Source: Rhizophagus irregularis (taxonomy: Eukaryota > Glomeromycota > Glomeromycetes > Glomerales > Glomeraceae). From it: a stretch of 64,000 nt of DNA. A program made the position numbers and the translations under genes. The notes under the pieces are model-generated. The model made no database searches and had not been told where the DNA came from. It was given only the letters and a program-made list of their open reading frames with translations. Below are positions 31,986 to 45,407 of this stretch, piece by piece (positions within the stretch are counted from its first letter, which is position 1; each line of letters opens with the position of its first letter). The stretch is from positions 2,728,001 through 2,792,000 of the forward strand of contig NC_089430.1 in NCBI RefSeq assembly GCF_026210795.1, given 5' to 3'.

Positions 31986-33814
31986 CTATTTAAAATCCTT
32001 AATAAGTTCCTCTTGGTCTTTAGGCGAATTAAGATCTATAATAAAAGATAATATTTATTAAGCATATCCATTATTAATATAAATAATATAATATTATTTT
32101 GAATATATACTTACTATTATTAGGTATCTCGAAATCGTAAGGTTTGCTATGAAATGCTATAAAGAAATTATTTAAAAGTTACTACCATACTATATGAGGA
32201 GACATAAAAATACAAATCATAATTATTATTTACCTTCTTGTTCTTCTGTTGATATTAATATAAAAATAATAACATAGTGATTTTTGAATAATTATTTATT
32301 TAAAAATAATAAAAAGGCTTTTTTATATTAATATCTTACCTTCAGTTGCATTTCTTGGTTCTGGTAAATTTTCAAATTGATGAAGTTTACTAGTTGATAA
32401 TGAATGTAGCTTGGAACTTGAACTTAAATTCGAACTTGAACTTGAAATTTGAGATGAATTATTATATTCTAAAGTATTAAATTCATTTGCATTATCATTA
32501 TTGTAAGAATCTTTTGTCATTTTTCGAATTTCTTTAACAATAGTACCTGCATCAGGTCTTTTTAATGGGTCAGCATCCCAACATTGTTTCATTAGTTCTT
32601 TATATTTTGATGGAATTTCTGTTCTAATTTTTGGTCTCATACCATTAACTATTCTCATTGCAAGATCATAATCATGTTCGTAATTATTAAAGGGGGTTTG
32701 CCCTGATGAAATTTCCCACATAAGTATACCAAAACTATAAATATCAGATGCGAAAGTATATTCTTTTCCAATTATAACATCAGGTGCTATATAAGGAAGA
32801 TTTCCATATATACTTTTTGATGGTTTATCAGCGGGCCCACAAAATCCAAAATCACTTATATACCAACAATCCTTATATTGTGAATATAAAATATTTCCGG
32901 AATGTAAATCTCGATGTACCGCTCCATAAAAATGAATGCTATATAGTGCTCTAATAATCCCAAAAACTATATTTATTTTTCCTTTCCATGTATGTTGATG
33001 CTGCATATATTTTCTTAAATCTGTATCCATTAAATGCATTACAAGCATATAATCCCCATTTGTTGAATCTTGAGTTAAACCATAACATCTGGCAAGGCGA
33101 TTATATTTATTACCTAATGTTAAATGTGATTTTGCCTAAAAAATTTTTAAAAACAATATTTGTTACATATTTTTAAAATTTATAAAATTAAAATTATATT
33201 TAAATTATTACTTCATCAAACCAACTTCTATTAGCATTTTCAACATTTTCTAATTTTTTAAGTATTACTTTAAAAGTTTTTGATCTTTTTAATTGTTGTT
33301 CCTTAGAATTCCATTCAATATAATATCCATCAATCCAATTTGCTGAATAAATCTCAGAACATCCACCTTTAGTTATATATTTAATATTTCGTAAATTATT
33401 GTATGGTATCCATTCAATTATTTTATCTGGGCGAAATGTATCTATTTGACATTCTTGTATTAAATAATCAACATTGTTATTTCCAGATGTCCAGTTTGAA
33501 AAATTATTTTTTAAATAGGTTCGAACACAATGTTCACAATATAGTGTAGCCAAACACTCTAAAGCACAATTTTCACATAGTCTTTTTGTTCCTTCATTAT
33601 ATAAAACTTTAAAATAATCATAGTCTTCTGTTATTATTTTTATTGCTTCCCATTTTTCATCCTTTGTAAGAGATTCATCGTCAAGAATTGTTTGTTTTAT
33701 AAATTCATATTGTTTTGTTACGTCATTGTGAATGTAAGAATCTGTTAATGCTTCAGCTCTTTGAATTGCAGCATAAACAAGTTCATCATTTCTACTAATA
33801 TTAGTATTAGCCAT
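31986..33814 (-). CDS. TKL-like protein kinase copy D, five exons
   Basis: Exons 33212-33814, 32340-33135, 32234-32245 (12 nt), 32115-32156 and 31986-32035, 1,503 nt coding for 500 residues; joined by GT-AG introns and confirmed by copy E. Residues 80-96 have five Cys (C80, C83, C87, C93, C96), a possible zinc-binding module seen in many Rhizophagus kinases. The glycine loop is about 147-157 (TKGGCSEIYSA), the ATP-site Lys probably K186 (VILK), and the helix-C Glu near 201. Catalytic HRDLHSGN is at 275-282 and DFG at 296-298. The usual APE is APD (318-320), unlike copy E. A Ser-rich tail follows the domain. The last exon has one extra base relative to E, giving an earlier stop. Substrate unknown; cytoplasmic signalling is inferred. 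Serine/threonine or dual activity cannot be told. Confidence 0.88.
32234..32245 (-). other. 12-nt micro-exon of copy D
   Basis: AAGAACAAGAAG lies between an acceptor (ATATCAACAG) and a donor (GTAAATAA), phase 1 on both sides, adding EEQE to the protein. The identical 12 nt with both splice sites occurs in E (36460-36471) and B. In C the donor is hit by a MITE, and in F it is GC instead of GT. Confidence 0.75.
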
Positions 33815-36182
33815 AATAAATTATATAAATTTGCAAAGAAAAATATATATTAACTTTGAAATTGCAAAGAGAAAAAATAATAAGATAACGGAATTTTTAT
33901 ATTATTAACCCTTAAAGTGTTTTGCAGCTAAATTTGGCTGCGATTTACCACTACTCATGTGCCGATCTAAACTGTAATACAATGAAATTCCATGGAATCC
34001 TCTGCAGAAATCCTGAAAATTCCGCGGAATTTAGAACAATAGCTATCATTTAAGGGATAGGAGTATAAACTCCGAGATTCTCCCACACCAATTGCCAATC
34101 AGTTTGTCATGTCTGTCGTACAAGTTATAACTTATTTCAGGCGAAGATTTTTTTTTTTAATTTTGACCGAAAATAAATTTAGGATCAGGAAAATAGTATT
34201 TTTTATAAAATTGACATACAAAAAAGGCTTGAATATAATATAACGTAATTAAAATTATTAATTTTACATCCAAGCAAGTAGCCTGCACCACAATTATTAT
34301 TATTTATGTACTACTATGTATAAAATTATGAATATTTTTATTTATTTTTTTAAAAAATTGTTTAATAAGATCGGTTCAAATTTAAATGTTTGCATATAAT
34401 GTACTGTACATGCTATTAAATCTGTCAAATTCAGTCAACATGCAAAACACGTTCGTAAAATATATTTGTTTAAAAATAAAAAAAAGAGACAACGTGGATT
34501 TAGAACGTGACTCGTGGCGTTAACAAATCACATTTGTAACATAAAAAACGCAACGAATTGCATCGTTTTCTTCACCTTTTCAAGAAACCAATAGAGCCCA
34601 ACTTTGTTCTCTTATAGGGAATTTTAAATAATGAAATTAAAGTACACAATCTTACATATTTAAACGTCAATATTTTCCGGTGGGTCATAATAACGAAAAG
34701 TAAAATACCGATTGATGAATATATTGTATACTATATAATTATATAATTGGTAAAAAAAAAATGTAGATGGAATATTTGCCAAAAGTGAATTGGATAACAG
34801 ATTAAAAAGTTTAATTAATTTAAACTATTTATATAACTGGTAAGTAAAAATCATACATAATTAACTGCACGAATAGGACAACCAAAAATTTTTTTATGGT
34901 TAGGTAATTTATTTTCATTATATTCAAATTTATATAATTAAATTTATAACGTAAATCTCTAAATTTCGGATTTGAACTGTAAATAGTAAATTTTTTAAAG
35001 AAAAATCTCAGATATTTAATAAAAACTATGAATCAACCTTTGCGGCTTTGCCTTTTTGATTATAATTGACGTTTGTTTATAAGCGATAAGCTGTTTTAAT
35101 AGTAACTAATAATTATCAAAACGTATTGACAGTAATTTTGATTTTTGTAATTTAATGTTCATGAATCATGACGCGTTATAAAATAATTCACGTAAATGTG
35201 ATGATTCATAGTAAAATGAAATTCACGTAAATGTGATGATTCATAGTAAAATGAATCAAATTAATTGTAATAAAATAGTTTTTACTGTATTTAATTATGA
35301 TATAAAATATGATAACGATTTTCAAAATTTAAAGATATAATTCTATATATCATGTTTTATAGTAGAAAATCAAACATTAAAGAAAACCCGATGTCAATTT
35401 ATTATAAAACAAGCAGTTATATACAGTATCTTACAGGAATGATTTTTATTAATAATGAAAGGTATTAAACTCATCTTATAAATTAATCAAACAAATCATT
35501 TTTACTACTAGTACAATCATTATTTTTTGCAATAGTATCGGATCACGCTTTGACCTTTTTATTTAGGGGTTCTAGTAATTTCAACAAATCTTGATCACGT
35601 ATTGCATCTATTCCTTGATCATAGTATACTAATAGCGCACGGTTATATAACGTTATGGCAGTTTTTATTCGCTATTGATTGCATATTTCATAATTTAGGA
35701 TTTAATAAATCTATAATGATGAAAAAAGCTTAATAAGTTAATGTATTATCACGTTATAAAAAGAATGATTTGTTAAGTATAATATATATAAATAAATTTA
35801 TTTAAATAAATAAAAATAAAAAAAATAAGTTATTACACGCAAAAAAATATAAAAAAAAATATAAAACATTGCTTAAAATCTCGACCAATTAACTGAATTA
35901 TCTATAAAATAACCTCACAAATATTAAATCCGTATGAATTCAAGAAGTAGAAGATTTCTCCATCAATCTCTATTTCTCAATGGCGTCACGATATTGATGA
36001 ACTTAACAAATAAAATTCTCAAAAAATAATACACAAAATAATAAAACTAACGATTTTAAACATGATATTTAATGGTTCTATAACATACTAGTACTACTCA
36101 TCCGTTGTATAACCTTAATAATGTTGCTAGGGAAGCATCACAAAAAACCATATTCACGTGAATGTTGTCATAAATTAAGAAT
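33815..36182. repeat. Duplicated spacer between copies D and E
   Basis: 5' flank of D followed by 3' flank of E. The same order recurs around the other copies, with a unit length near 4.2 kb measured between the two start codons (4,224 bp). Includes the MITE at 33909-34056 and a local 35-bp tandem duplication at 35187-35255 (ATTCACGTAAATGTGATGATT twice). Confidence 0.82.
33909..34056. mobile_element. CCCTTAAA MITE
   Basis: Ends CCCTTAAAGTGTTTTGCAGC and (reverse) CCCTTAAATGATAGC; related to 12713-13456. Copy E's flank ('atattattacaggagtataaac', about 38125) lacks it. The interior includes CCGCGGAATT and CATGGAATCC inverted words. Confidence 0.75.
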
Positions 36183-38038
36183 TTACTTATCTAATTCTAA
36201 TCTATTTAGATCCTTAATAAGTTCCTCTTGTTCTTTAGACGAATTGAGATCTTCAACTAATATAATAAAAGATAATAATTATTAAGCATATCCATTATTA
36301 ATATAAATAATATAATGTTATTTTAAATATCATATACTTACTATTATTAGGTATCTCGAAATCGTAAGGTTGGCTATGAAATGCTATAAAGAAATTATTT
36401 AAAGTTACTACCATACTATGTGAGGAGACATAAAAATACAAATCATAATTATTATTTACCTTCTTGTTCTTCTGTTGATATTAATATAAAAATAATAAAC
36501 ATAGTAATTTTTGAATAATTATTTATTTAAAAATAATAAAAAGGCTTTTTTATATTAATATCTTACCTTCAGTTGCATTTCTTGGTTCTGGTAGATTTTC
36601 AAATTGATGCAGTTTACTAGTTGATAATGAATATAGTAGCTTGGAACTTGAACTTAAATTCGAACTTGAACTAGAAATTTGAGATGAATTATTATATTCT
36701 AAAGTATTAAATTCATTTGCATTATCATTACTGTAAATATCTTTCATCATTTTTTCAATTTCATCACAAAGAGTATCTGCATTAGGTCTTTTTAATGGGT
36801 CGGCATCCCAACATTGTTTCATTAGTTCTTTATATTTTGATGGAATTTCTGTTCTAATTTTTGGTCTCATACCATTAACAATTTTCATTGCAAGATCATA
36901 ATCATGTTCATAATTATTAAAGGGTGTTTGTCCTGATGAAATTTCCCACATAAGTATACCTAAACTATAAATATCAGATGCGAAAGTATATTCTTTTCCA
37001 ATTATAACTTCAGGTGCTATATAAGGAAGATTTCCATATATACTTTTTAATGGTTTATCTGCGGGTCCACAAAATCCAAAATCACTTATATACCAAGAAT
37101 CATTAGACTTCGAATGTAAAATATTTCCAGAATGTAAATCTCGATGTACCGCTCCATAAAAATGAATGTTATAAAGTGCAAAAATAATCTTATCAACTAT
37201 ATTTATTTTTTCTTTCCATGTATGTTGTTGCTGCATATATTTTCTTAAATCTGTATCCATTAAACGCATTACAAGCATATAATCTCCGTTTATTGAATCT
37301 TGAGTTAAACCATAACATTTGGTAAAGATAGCTTGTTTATTACTTAATGTTAAATGTGATTTTGCCTACAAATATTTTTAAAAACAATATTTGTTACATA
37401 TTTTAAAATTTATAAAATTAAAATTATATTTAAATTATTACCTCATCAAACCAACTTCTATTAGCATTTTCAACATTTTCCAATTTTTTAAGTATTACTT
37501 TAAAAGTTCCTGATGATCTTTTTAATTGTTGCTCCTTAGAATTCCATTCAATATAACGTCCATCAATCCAAATTGCTGAATAAATCTCAGAACATCCACC
37601 TTTAGTTATATATTTAATATCTTGTAAATTATTATATGGTATCCATTCAATTACACGATCTGGGCTAAATGTTTCCATTTGACATTCTTGTATTAAATTA
37701 TCAATATTACTATTTCCAGACGTCCAGTTTGAAAAATTATTTTTTAAATAGGTTCGAACACAATGTTCACAATATAATGTAGCTAAACACTCTAAAGCAC
37801 AATTTTCACATAGTCTTTTTGTTCCTTCATTAGTTTTAACTTTAATATAATCATAATCATTTGTTATTATTTTTATTGCTTCCCATTTTTCATTTTTTGT
37901 AAGAGATTCATCATCAAGAATTGTTTGTTTTACAAATTCAAAACGTTTTGTTACGTCATAATTGCGAATGTAAGGATCTGTTAATGCATCAGCTCTTTGA
38001 ATTGCATCATTAACAAATTCTCGTCTAATAGTGGCCAT
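36183..38038 (-). CDS. TKL-like protein kinase copy E, five exons
   Basis: Exons 37442-38038, 36567-37365, 36460-36471 (12 nt), 36342-36383 and 36183-36256, 1,524 nt coding for 507 residues. N-terminal Cys cluster as in D (LCENCALEC, LYCEHC). Glycine loop TKGGCSEIYSA, VILK lysine, HRDLHSGN with catalytic Asp at 275, DFG at 294-296, and a normal APE at 316-318. A Ser-rich stretch follows the kinase domain. The small exons then give EEQE, HSKPYDFEIPNN and a charged tail ending LELDK. All key catalytic residues are present, so this is the best reference for the array. Expected role: signalling kinase, substrate unknown. Copy D is its nearest neighbour, with 4,224 bp between starts. Confidence 0.9.
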
Positions 38039-38965
38039 AATAAATTATATAAATTTCCTCAAAGAAAAATATATTAACTTTGAAATTGCAAAAAGAGAAA
38101 ATAATGAGATAACGGAATTTTTATATTATTACAGGAGTATAAACTCCGAAATTCTCCCACGCCAAATTGCCAATCAGTTTGTCATGTCTGTCGTACAAGT
38201 TATAACTTTATTTCAGACGAAGATTTTTTTTTAATTTTGGCCGAAAATAAATTTAAGATCAGGAAAATAATATTTTTTTAAATTGACATACAAAAAAGGC
38301 TTGAATACAACATAACGTAATTAAAATCATTAATTTTACATCCAAGCAAGTAGCCTGCACCACAATTATTATGTATGTATTTATGTATAAAATTATGAAT
38401 ATTTTTATTTATTTTTTTTTAAAAAAAAATTGTTTAATAAGATCGTTTCAAATTTAAATATATATTGCATATAATATGTTTGCATATAATGTACATACTA
38501 TTATTAAATCTGTCAAATTCAGTCAACATGCAAAACACGTTCGTAAAATATATTTGTTTAAAAATAAAAAAAAAAAGAGTCAAACGTGGATTTAGAACGT
38601 GACTCGTGGCGTTAACAAATCACATTTGTGACACAAAAAACGCAACGAATGCATTGATTGCATCGTTTTCTTCACCTTTTCAAGAAACCAATAGAGGCTA
38701 TATAGCCCAACTTTGTTCTCTTATAGGGAATTTTAAATAATAAAATTAAAGTACGCAATCTTACATATTTAAACGTCAATATTTTCCGGTGGGTCATAAT
38801 AACGAAAAGTATAATACCGAATGATGAATATATTGTATACTGTATATATAATTATATAATTATATAATTATATAATTGGTAAAAAAAAAAATGCAGGTAG
38901 AATATTTGCCAAAAGTGAATTGGATAACAAGATTTAAAAAGTTTAATTAATTTAAACTATTTTTT
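38039..38965. repeat. Kinase-array 5' flank of copy E; end of array
   Basis: Matches 33830-34840 (without the MITE). Similarity ends after GTTTAATTAATTTAAACTATT at about 38963, where single-copy DNA starts. Confidence 0.75.
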
Positions 38966-41900
38966 TTATGTAGGTAGTAAATCATATAAAGTAAGTAATT
39001 TGATTGTCTCGGATGTACGAAATATTTGGTTAATTTGCCCAACCGAACCGAATTATTATTATTATTTTTCTTTTGGAAACTTGATAAATTAACTAAAAAA
39101 AAAAAAATTATATTTAAATTATTATTTTTAATTAGTATTTTATATCCGAATCTTTCAATCAATTAAATTTATCTTTAAAAAAAATTTCGGGATTGAACTG
39201 AAATAATTTTTTTTTTTTTTAATGGAAAATCTCGGAAATCATTATTACTAATATTGTTTGTATGCATCAAATTTAATTCGCGTTTTAAAAATTAATCACC
39301 TTATTGTAATAGAATGTTATTAAAATGTTAATATCTGAAACATATGAAACAAAAAACACTGAATATTCAAAAAACTAAACCAAAACATTTCAAAAATGTT
39401 TCGATCGATATATGAAACTGGGAATGAATATTACAACAAAACACATTATAAAAAAAAAAAGTTTTAAACCAAATAAAGAATTTAATATTTTTAAACGACA
39501 TTTTTGTACTAGTTCCTTATTATTTTTACTAAAATATAAGCAAAAGAATATAAAAAAAAAAATATTTAATAAAACTTTCTAATTTAACCGTTTTAATTAA
39601 ATAAATAATTAGGAATACAAAGAAAAAAAAACAAGAGTTAAAATGGGATATTCTTAGTTTACCAAATAAGTATAAATTATAATTCATCAATAAGTCGCAT
39701 GTTTTTTTTTTATTTTCCCATCATCCCATGTGCTGGTAAATCATTAATCTTTTTTAGGAAAAACCCTTAAAAATTTTTTTTGTTATTTGATGAGTAAAAT
39801 ATCATGAGATAATTTTATAAATATTTTTGGGAAAATATGTAATAAACCTTTTTCATTTTCACAATGTAAATTAGAAAAAATATTTCCTTAAAAAGTAAAG
39901 ATTATTGGTCAAGGTCCTTAAAAGAACCAATCAAAATGTCGAATAATATTAATGCAATGTTGCTGCGGTTGCGTAATATTTAAGTTCATGAAAACCAATC
40001 GTAACATTACCCTTCCCATAAGAAAAAAAGGTCTTTTTTTAACGTACAAATAAAAGAAATGCACTATATTTATATTTTTGACAAATCGAAGGTATTTTTC
40101 TCTTTAAAATCCTTATTCATTTGTACTATTACGTATTTTATTTATTTTATTATTTATGTTTTTCTTTATTATGTTTATAAGGAACTTACAATATTTATAG
40201 AAATTATTCATGTTTGCGTATTTGCGGTCGGTTGTGAGGATCTGGAAAATCATCCACATTTTTACGCTTATCTTGCATTGATGAGAGCATAACGATAATA
40301 TTCTTTTTTTTTAGAGACTTTTGTGGATCCGTCATTCCGCCTGCAAAAAAAAGGATCAGCTTTAAAACCTTAACTGTAACGAATTTAAACTTCTGTGCGA
40401 AAAAAGATACTTTAAAAAAAGTTTTAAAAAATCGGAAGCCAATCGGTTAATTTTTAATGCGAGGTAAAAAAAAAATAAAAATGTATATATCGTTTTAATT
40501 TCTCTCTCAATTGGTGAATGACAAACTTAGTTAAAACATCTGCTTATACTGCGTATATCAGCTTACTTTACTAGTAACTTAGTGCATAAGATACATAATT
40601 AACCTAATTCGAATTTATTGAAAAATACAAAATTAAAATAAGTTACCGTTACATAAATTGTTAAGAAATATTAAGGTTCATCGGGGGTCAAGTTAAAAAA
40701 AGGTGGATTTACATACATAATATTTTTTTTCGAATTTTTATTATTTAATTCGAATCATGATTCTTTTATTCTTTTTTTTTAAAAAAAATTTAAAAAAAAA
40801 AATCTTTTTTTAGATGAAACAACATATTGAAACATGCATAATCTTTTTTCTTTCTGAAACTCCGAAAAGTTTAAAAAAAAATAACCTTCTTCATTTGAGA
40901 AAAACTATAAAATGTCTTACCTAAAAAAATTGGTAAATGAATTTCAAAGATAGAAATACATTATTATTATTAAGTAAACATTAGTAAACATTAAACACCT
41001 GATAATTTTGTAACAAGATTATGTATGTTTTTTTTCTTGAGAACAATAATTTTAATAATAGAATTGCATCAATAAAGAAAATTTTATCCTTGTATTTTTT
41101 GTATTTTTAATTGATGTAATCTCGAACAAAAATAATAAAAAAAAAAATAAGGGAAAAAATTTATAAAGAATAAATTGTAATGATTGGCGCGTAACTTGAA
41201 CCGTAATTTGTAATTTGATGACGTTAGAAACTTTTTTAATAAATCTCCGAAAAATTGAACAAAGAAAAAAAATTTTACGTCACATTAAAAAAGAAGTACA
41301 CAAAAAAAGTGACATGATTGAGTGACATTTAATGCCTAAATGAACCATCATATTGATACGTGGATTATAATTTCCAGTAAAATTAGATGAAATTTAATTC
41401 GTTCAATAATTTTATATCTAATTTATCTTAATCTAATAAGGAAATTCGTTTAGAATATGCTATCTATTAAAAAGGATAACATGTGAACATGTGACAAGAA
41501 TAAATTTAAACGGTTCATTAAAAAAGTACAAATTAGAAAAGTAACAGTTTAACCCATTCTCATTGTTCTTTTCTTTTTTACTTATATGGTCGATTGTTAT
41601 TTAACATTGTTCTAAATGATATGATGAATTAAGATATTCGTAATACTCTTTTTATAATTTTACTTTTTTTATATGATGTCGTAAAACCATAATAAATATT
41701 ATAAACTCATGCAGGTTTTAATTTTTAAATATTTAATAACAAACTTTCTTTCTATTGAAAGTTCGATACTTATTATACAGGTAATTATGAATAATTTTAG
41801 AAATCCTAAATTACCCGGTGTCCTAATAAATAAAATATTACAGAATTGTTTTAAAATAAATATGCGTGATATTATGCGTATTGCAACTATTTGCTTAGAG

Positions 41901-44900
41901 ACTGGCATAACTTTAATAAACAATATTTCCCATTTTGAAAAAATTATGCTATGTATTTTGTAATACCAAATGGTTCGCATAAACATTTGCACATATGCAA
42001 ATTATGCAAACTATGCCCAAATTCTAAATATAGGTTTTTTTTTAGGTGTTTATCAAATTATAAATTATCGAAAAAATCTAAGTTAATTTTAAATGATTAT
42101 AAAATGAAATAATACTATTGTTGCAAACTAATGGTTAAAGTTTCAGCCGTTTTTATATATATCCTTCAAAAGATTTTTAGTTTTGAATAACATATGATTA
42201 TTCACAAATTACGCAAATTACGTAAATTACATGATTTTAATAAGAAATCACGATTATTCCGTATCTCCCCCCCATGTACCCCTGTACAATGAAATCTTTT
42301 TTTTTTTATTCAAAACTGTCAAATAATATTTATTCATGCATATTATTTCACGATCATTTAATCATTTCATCATATTCAACCACATAATTTTTTTTTTTAA
42401 CTCTAAACTGATTCCGGTTAATTAATTCAACCAAAAAAATTAGGAAATCTTTCGTCATATTCAATGTATGCAGGGGTGTGGCTTAGCTTAGCTTGGCGTC
42501 AATGAATGATAGTTATTTTTTATTTACATAAAAATATACTAATTTCATTCGTTTATACAGTATAATGTTTTTCTTATTATCGTCTAGGACAAGGTTTTTT
42601 CAATTTGTTTTGACGATCAAAATAAACAAATTTTTTTTTTTTAAATCAAATTCATTTTTTTTTTCTTATCGTACCGAAATCGATAAAAATTGAGATCTGT
42701 GAAATTCAATTTTTAGTAATAATATTGTTACATGATAATAAATATAACAAATCCTTATTCAAATTTAAATATTAAAGTTCAGGAAAAAAAAAAAATTAAA
42801 AATTTAAAAAGAATCATCAAATCCAAAATAACAATCATATTTATTATAATACGAAAAAAAAAAAATTTATATTTTCTAGTATTGGTGCCACAAGAATGAG
42901 GGGGGTGGGATTTGATTATTCATCGGGATCAAAAATTCTTGATGGTGTTATCAAACGATTTCAATATAATGTAGTTTTGATTAATGTATTATTTATTGTT
43001 ATTTATTGAACCCGGGAATTCTGCATCCCATGCACAAAAAAAAATTCAGCCCGTATTACATTACACAATGAAATATTCGAGAAATGACCCGAACGAATTG
43101 ATGGATTTTTTGATCGGTTATGAAGATCTTTGTTTCTCAACAGTTGTTTGATGTTTTCCATCTTTGTCCCAATTCAAAAATACATAAAAAAAAAAATAAT
43201 AATAATAAATAAAATCTGACCATAGGGAGAAGAGCGACTAGACTATTAATTTTTTTTAAACTAAATCGGGAATTTAATAATATTACCAAAAATTGCCTAA
43301 AATAAAATCTAATAAATTTTTATACGGTCTATAGCGACCAATCAGGAAATTTAATTATCTTCATGATTATATGAATAATTCCGAACGAAATTCCGATTTT
43401 TTCATCGAATAATATCAATCATCATCAAATAATCGAAGAAAGAAAAAAATAAAATAAATAAAATATTTTTCTTTTATATTTTTCAAACAATTAAGAATTT
43501 TTTTTGGAATTAAATAAGAATATTTAAAACTCTCATGTTTCCAAATTAAATAACTTGATTATTAACGGGTAATTTTTTTTTTCTTATTCAGGTAAATTTA
43601 GTAAATAATATTACAAAAAAAAAAATAATACCGAAGAAATTCCTTATTCGTTGATATAAAACGCGATATTGTGACATTAAAGATAAATATGTTTGTTACA
43701 TTGTTACACTCCCAAAAGAATCAAAACTGGTGTAACTAAACTTCTCATAATACTAATTAGGTCCTTATTTTTGACATTTATTTACGTTAATTATTTAATT
43801 GTATAATAATAATAATTATTATTATTATTATTTTCTTTGAGATCACAATAAATAATAAATAAATAAAAAAAACACGCAAAAAAATATCCACGTATTTTAT
43901 CCATCTGTTGATTTGGCTGATTCTACTTATGAATGAATGAACAAAGATTATTTCAAATCCAGGAATTAAACACTAGCCATAATCGTATTAAACAGTCACA
44001 AGTTGGCTAATTATGTTTCAAATTTTCATTTCGTCCAATTGAGCCAGTTGAGCCATTATGGCCTTACATTATTGTTACATTATAAAACGTTCATTAAATA
44101 TGTCTCACATAATAAAAAAAAATAAAGAAAAGAAGAAAATTTTTTTTTCAATTAGGGGAAATACATGAATATACTAATTTTGTTATAATTATAATACGAA
44201 ACAAGGTGAGGTTGAGATTTTTAAGTTATTTATAATTTCGGAGAATGCGGAGACAATATTTCTACCCAAATTTATTAAAAAAAATTTGGGGAAACAAAAT
44301 GATTTCAACAAAGATAAGAAGGAAAGATTAAAGTTTTACAATGTTCTTATCTCAATTGTTGTGTTGATCACTTATTAAACAAGTTTTTTTTTTCTTTTTA
44401 ATATAAAAAATTTTTTTTTTTTTTATTACATCTATTAATTATATAATATACAGTATTTATAATTGAGAATATATATATATATATAATGTTCAAAATAAGC
44501 TGTTTGTTTCACTTTCTTCAGGGGTATACAGTTTTAATTTCTTTTTTTATTATAAACTTATTGTTTCTATTTGCTTATCGCATGCGAGTAAAAAATTTTT
44601 TTTTTCGTGTAAAAAAAAAAAAAAAAATTTCACTACTCTTTTTCCATTGCAAAAAAAATATACGTAAAAAAAAAAAGTAAAAATTTATAGATGTACATAT
44701 ATATATATATATATATTTGAATACACTATAATATATTTATGATTAAATTAAAGTGACAAATGTGATATGGTGATCAACATATTTGGTTAGTATGAACTTA
44801 AAACGGTATTACAACATGTACAACATGAACAATTTTTTTTGTGATCTAATTTTAAAGGTATTTTATTTTTTTTGAAACATTTTATTTAGTCTCGAATTAG

Positions 44901-45407
44901 GCAATGATCAACCTATTAATTAAAGTTATTAAGTGCAAATTTTTTTTATATTTTTATAATTCAAATATTGATTCCAATCAAGGATCTACCGTATTCGTTG
45001 AATAAATGTTGTGCCAACATTTATAAAAAAACAAAGAATATTGTAATATAAAAAAAAAATTTTTTTTTTATTACCCACAAAAATATTTCAATTGGAAAAT
45101 TTTTTCAATACCAATCATAATTGATACTAAAATGTTAATTTAAAAAAAAAACAGTATAAATTCATCGAGGATCAGGAAAAAAAAAAATTCTCTCGCTTTG
45201 ACCTCTTTCTCTCTTTCATTATAATAAATTTTTTTTTTTTTGGTCTATTCTTTTTTTTATTATTATTATTATTAATATTTTTGAAATATATATATTATTT
45301 TGTTTTTTTAGAAATAAATATAAAACATATATATATATAATTTATATATATATATATATACTGTATACATTTTTTTTTAGAATTTTTATTATATTTAATT
45401 TATACAA
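38966..45407. other. 6.4-kb AT-rich region, no convincing gene
   Basis: Frequent A and T runs and no reading frame that I can support. CCAAT-type words cluster at 39895-40010. Reading frames at 40059-40292 (hydrophobic) and the overlapping opposite pair at 41699-41992 look accidental. A minus-strand 54-codon frame at about 43002-43166 (starting MENIKQLLRN) has more varied composition but no other support. A pyrimidine-rich tract at 45186-45222 and TA repeats at 45331-45362 probably belong to the promoter of the next gene. Confidence 0.4.
45186..45407 (+). promoter_or_regulatory. Probable promoter and 5' leader of the Msb1/Mug8-type gene
   Basis: CT-rich tract (CTCTCGCTTTGACCTCTTTC) at about 45190, long T runs and TA repeats directly before the ATG at 45408. 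CT-rich tracts upstream of starts are common in fungal promoters; assignment is by position only. Confidence 0.35.

Noticed and set aside
40059-40292. 77-codon frame after CCAAT-like words
   Set aside because: Hydrophobic Phe/Tyr/Ile composition expected from T-rich DNA, no other coding evidence.
41699-41992. Overlapping 84- and 97-codon frames on opposite strands
   Set aside because: Neither shows family features or splice context; opposite-strand overlap and AT bias favour chance.
43002-43166. 54-codon minus-strand frame starting MENIKQ
   Set aside because: Composition is acceptable but the second half is poly-Phe from a T run and no neighbouring exon or promoter could be defined.
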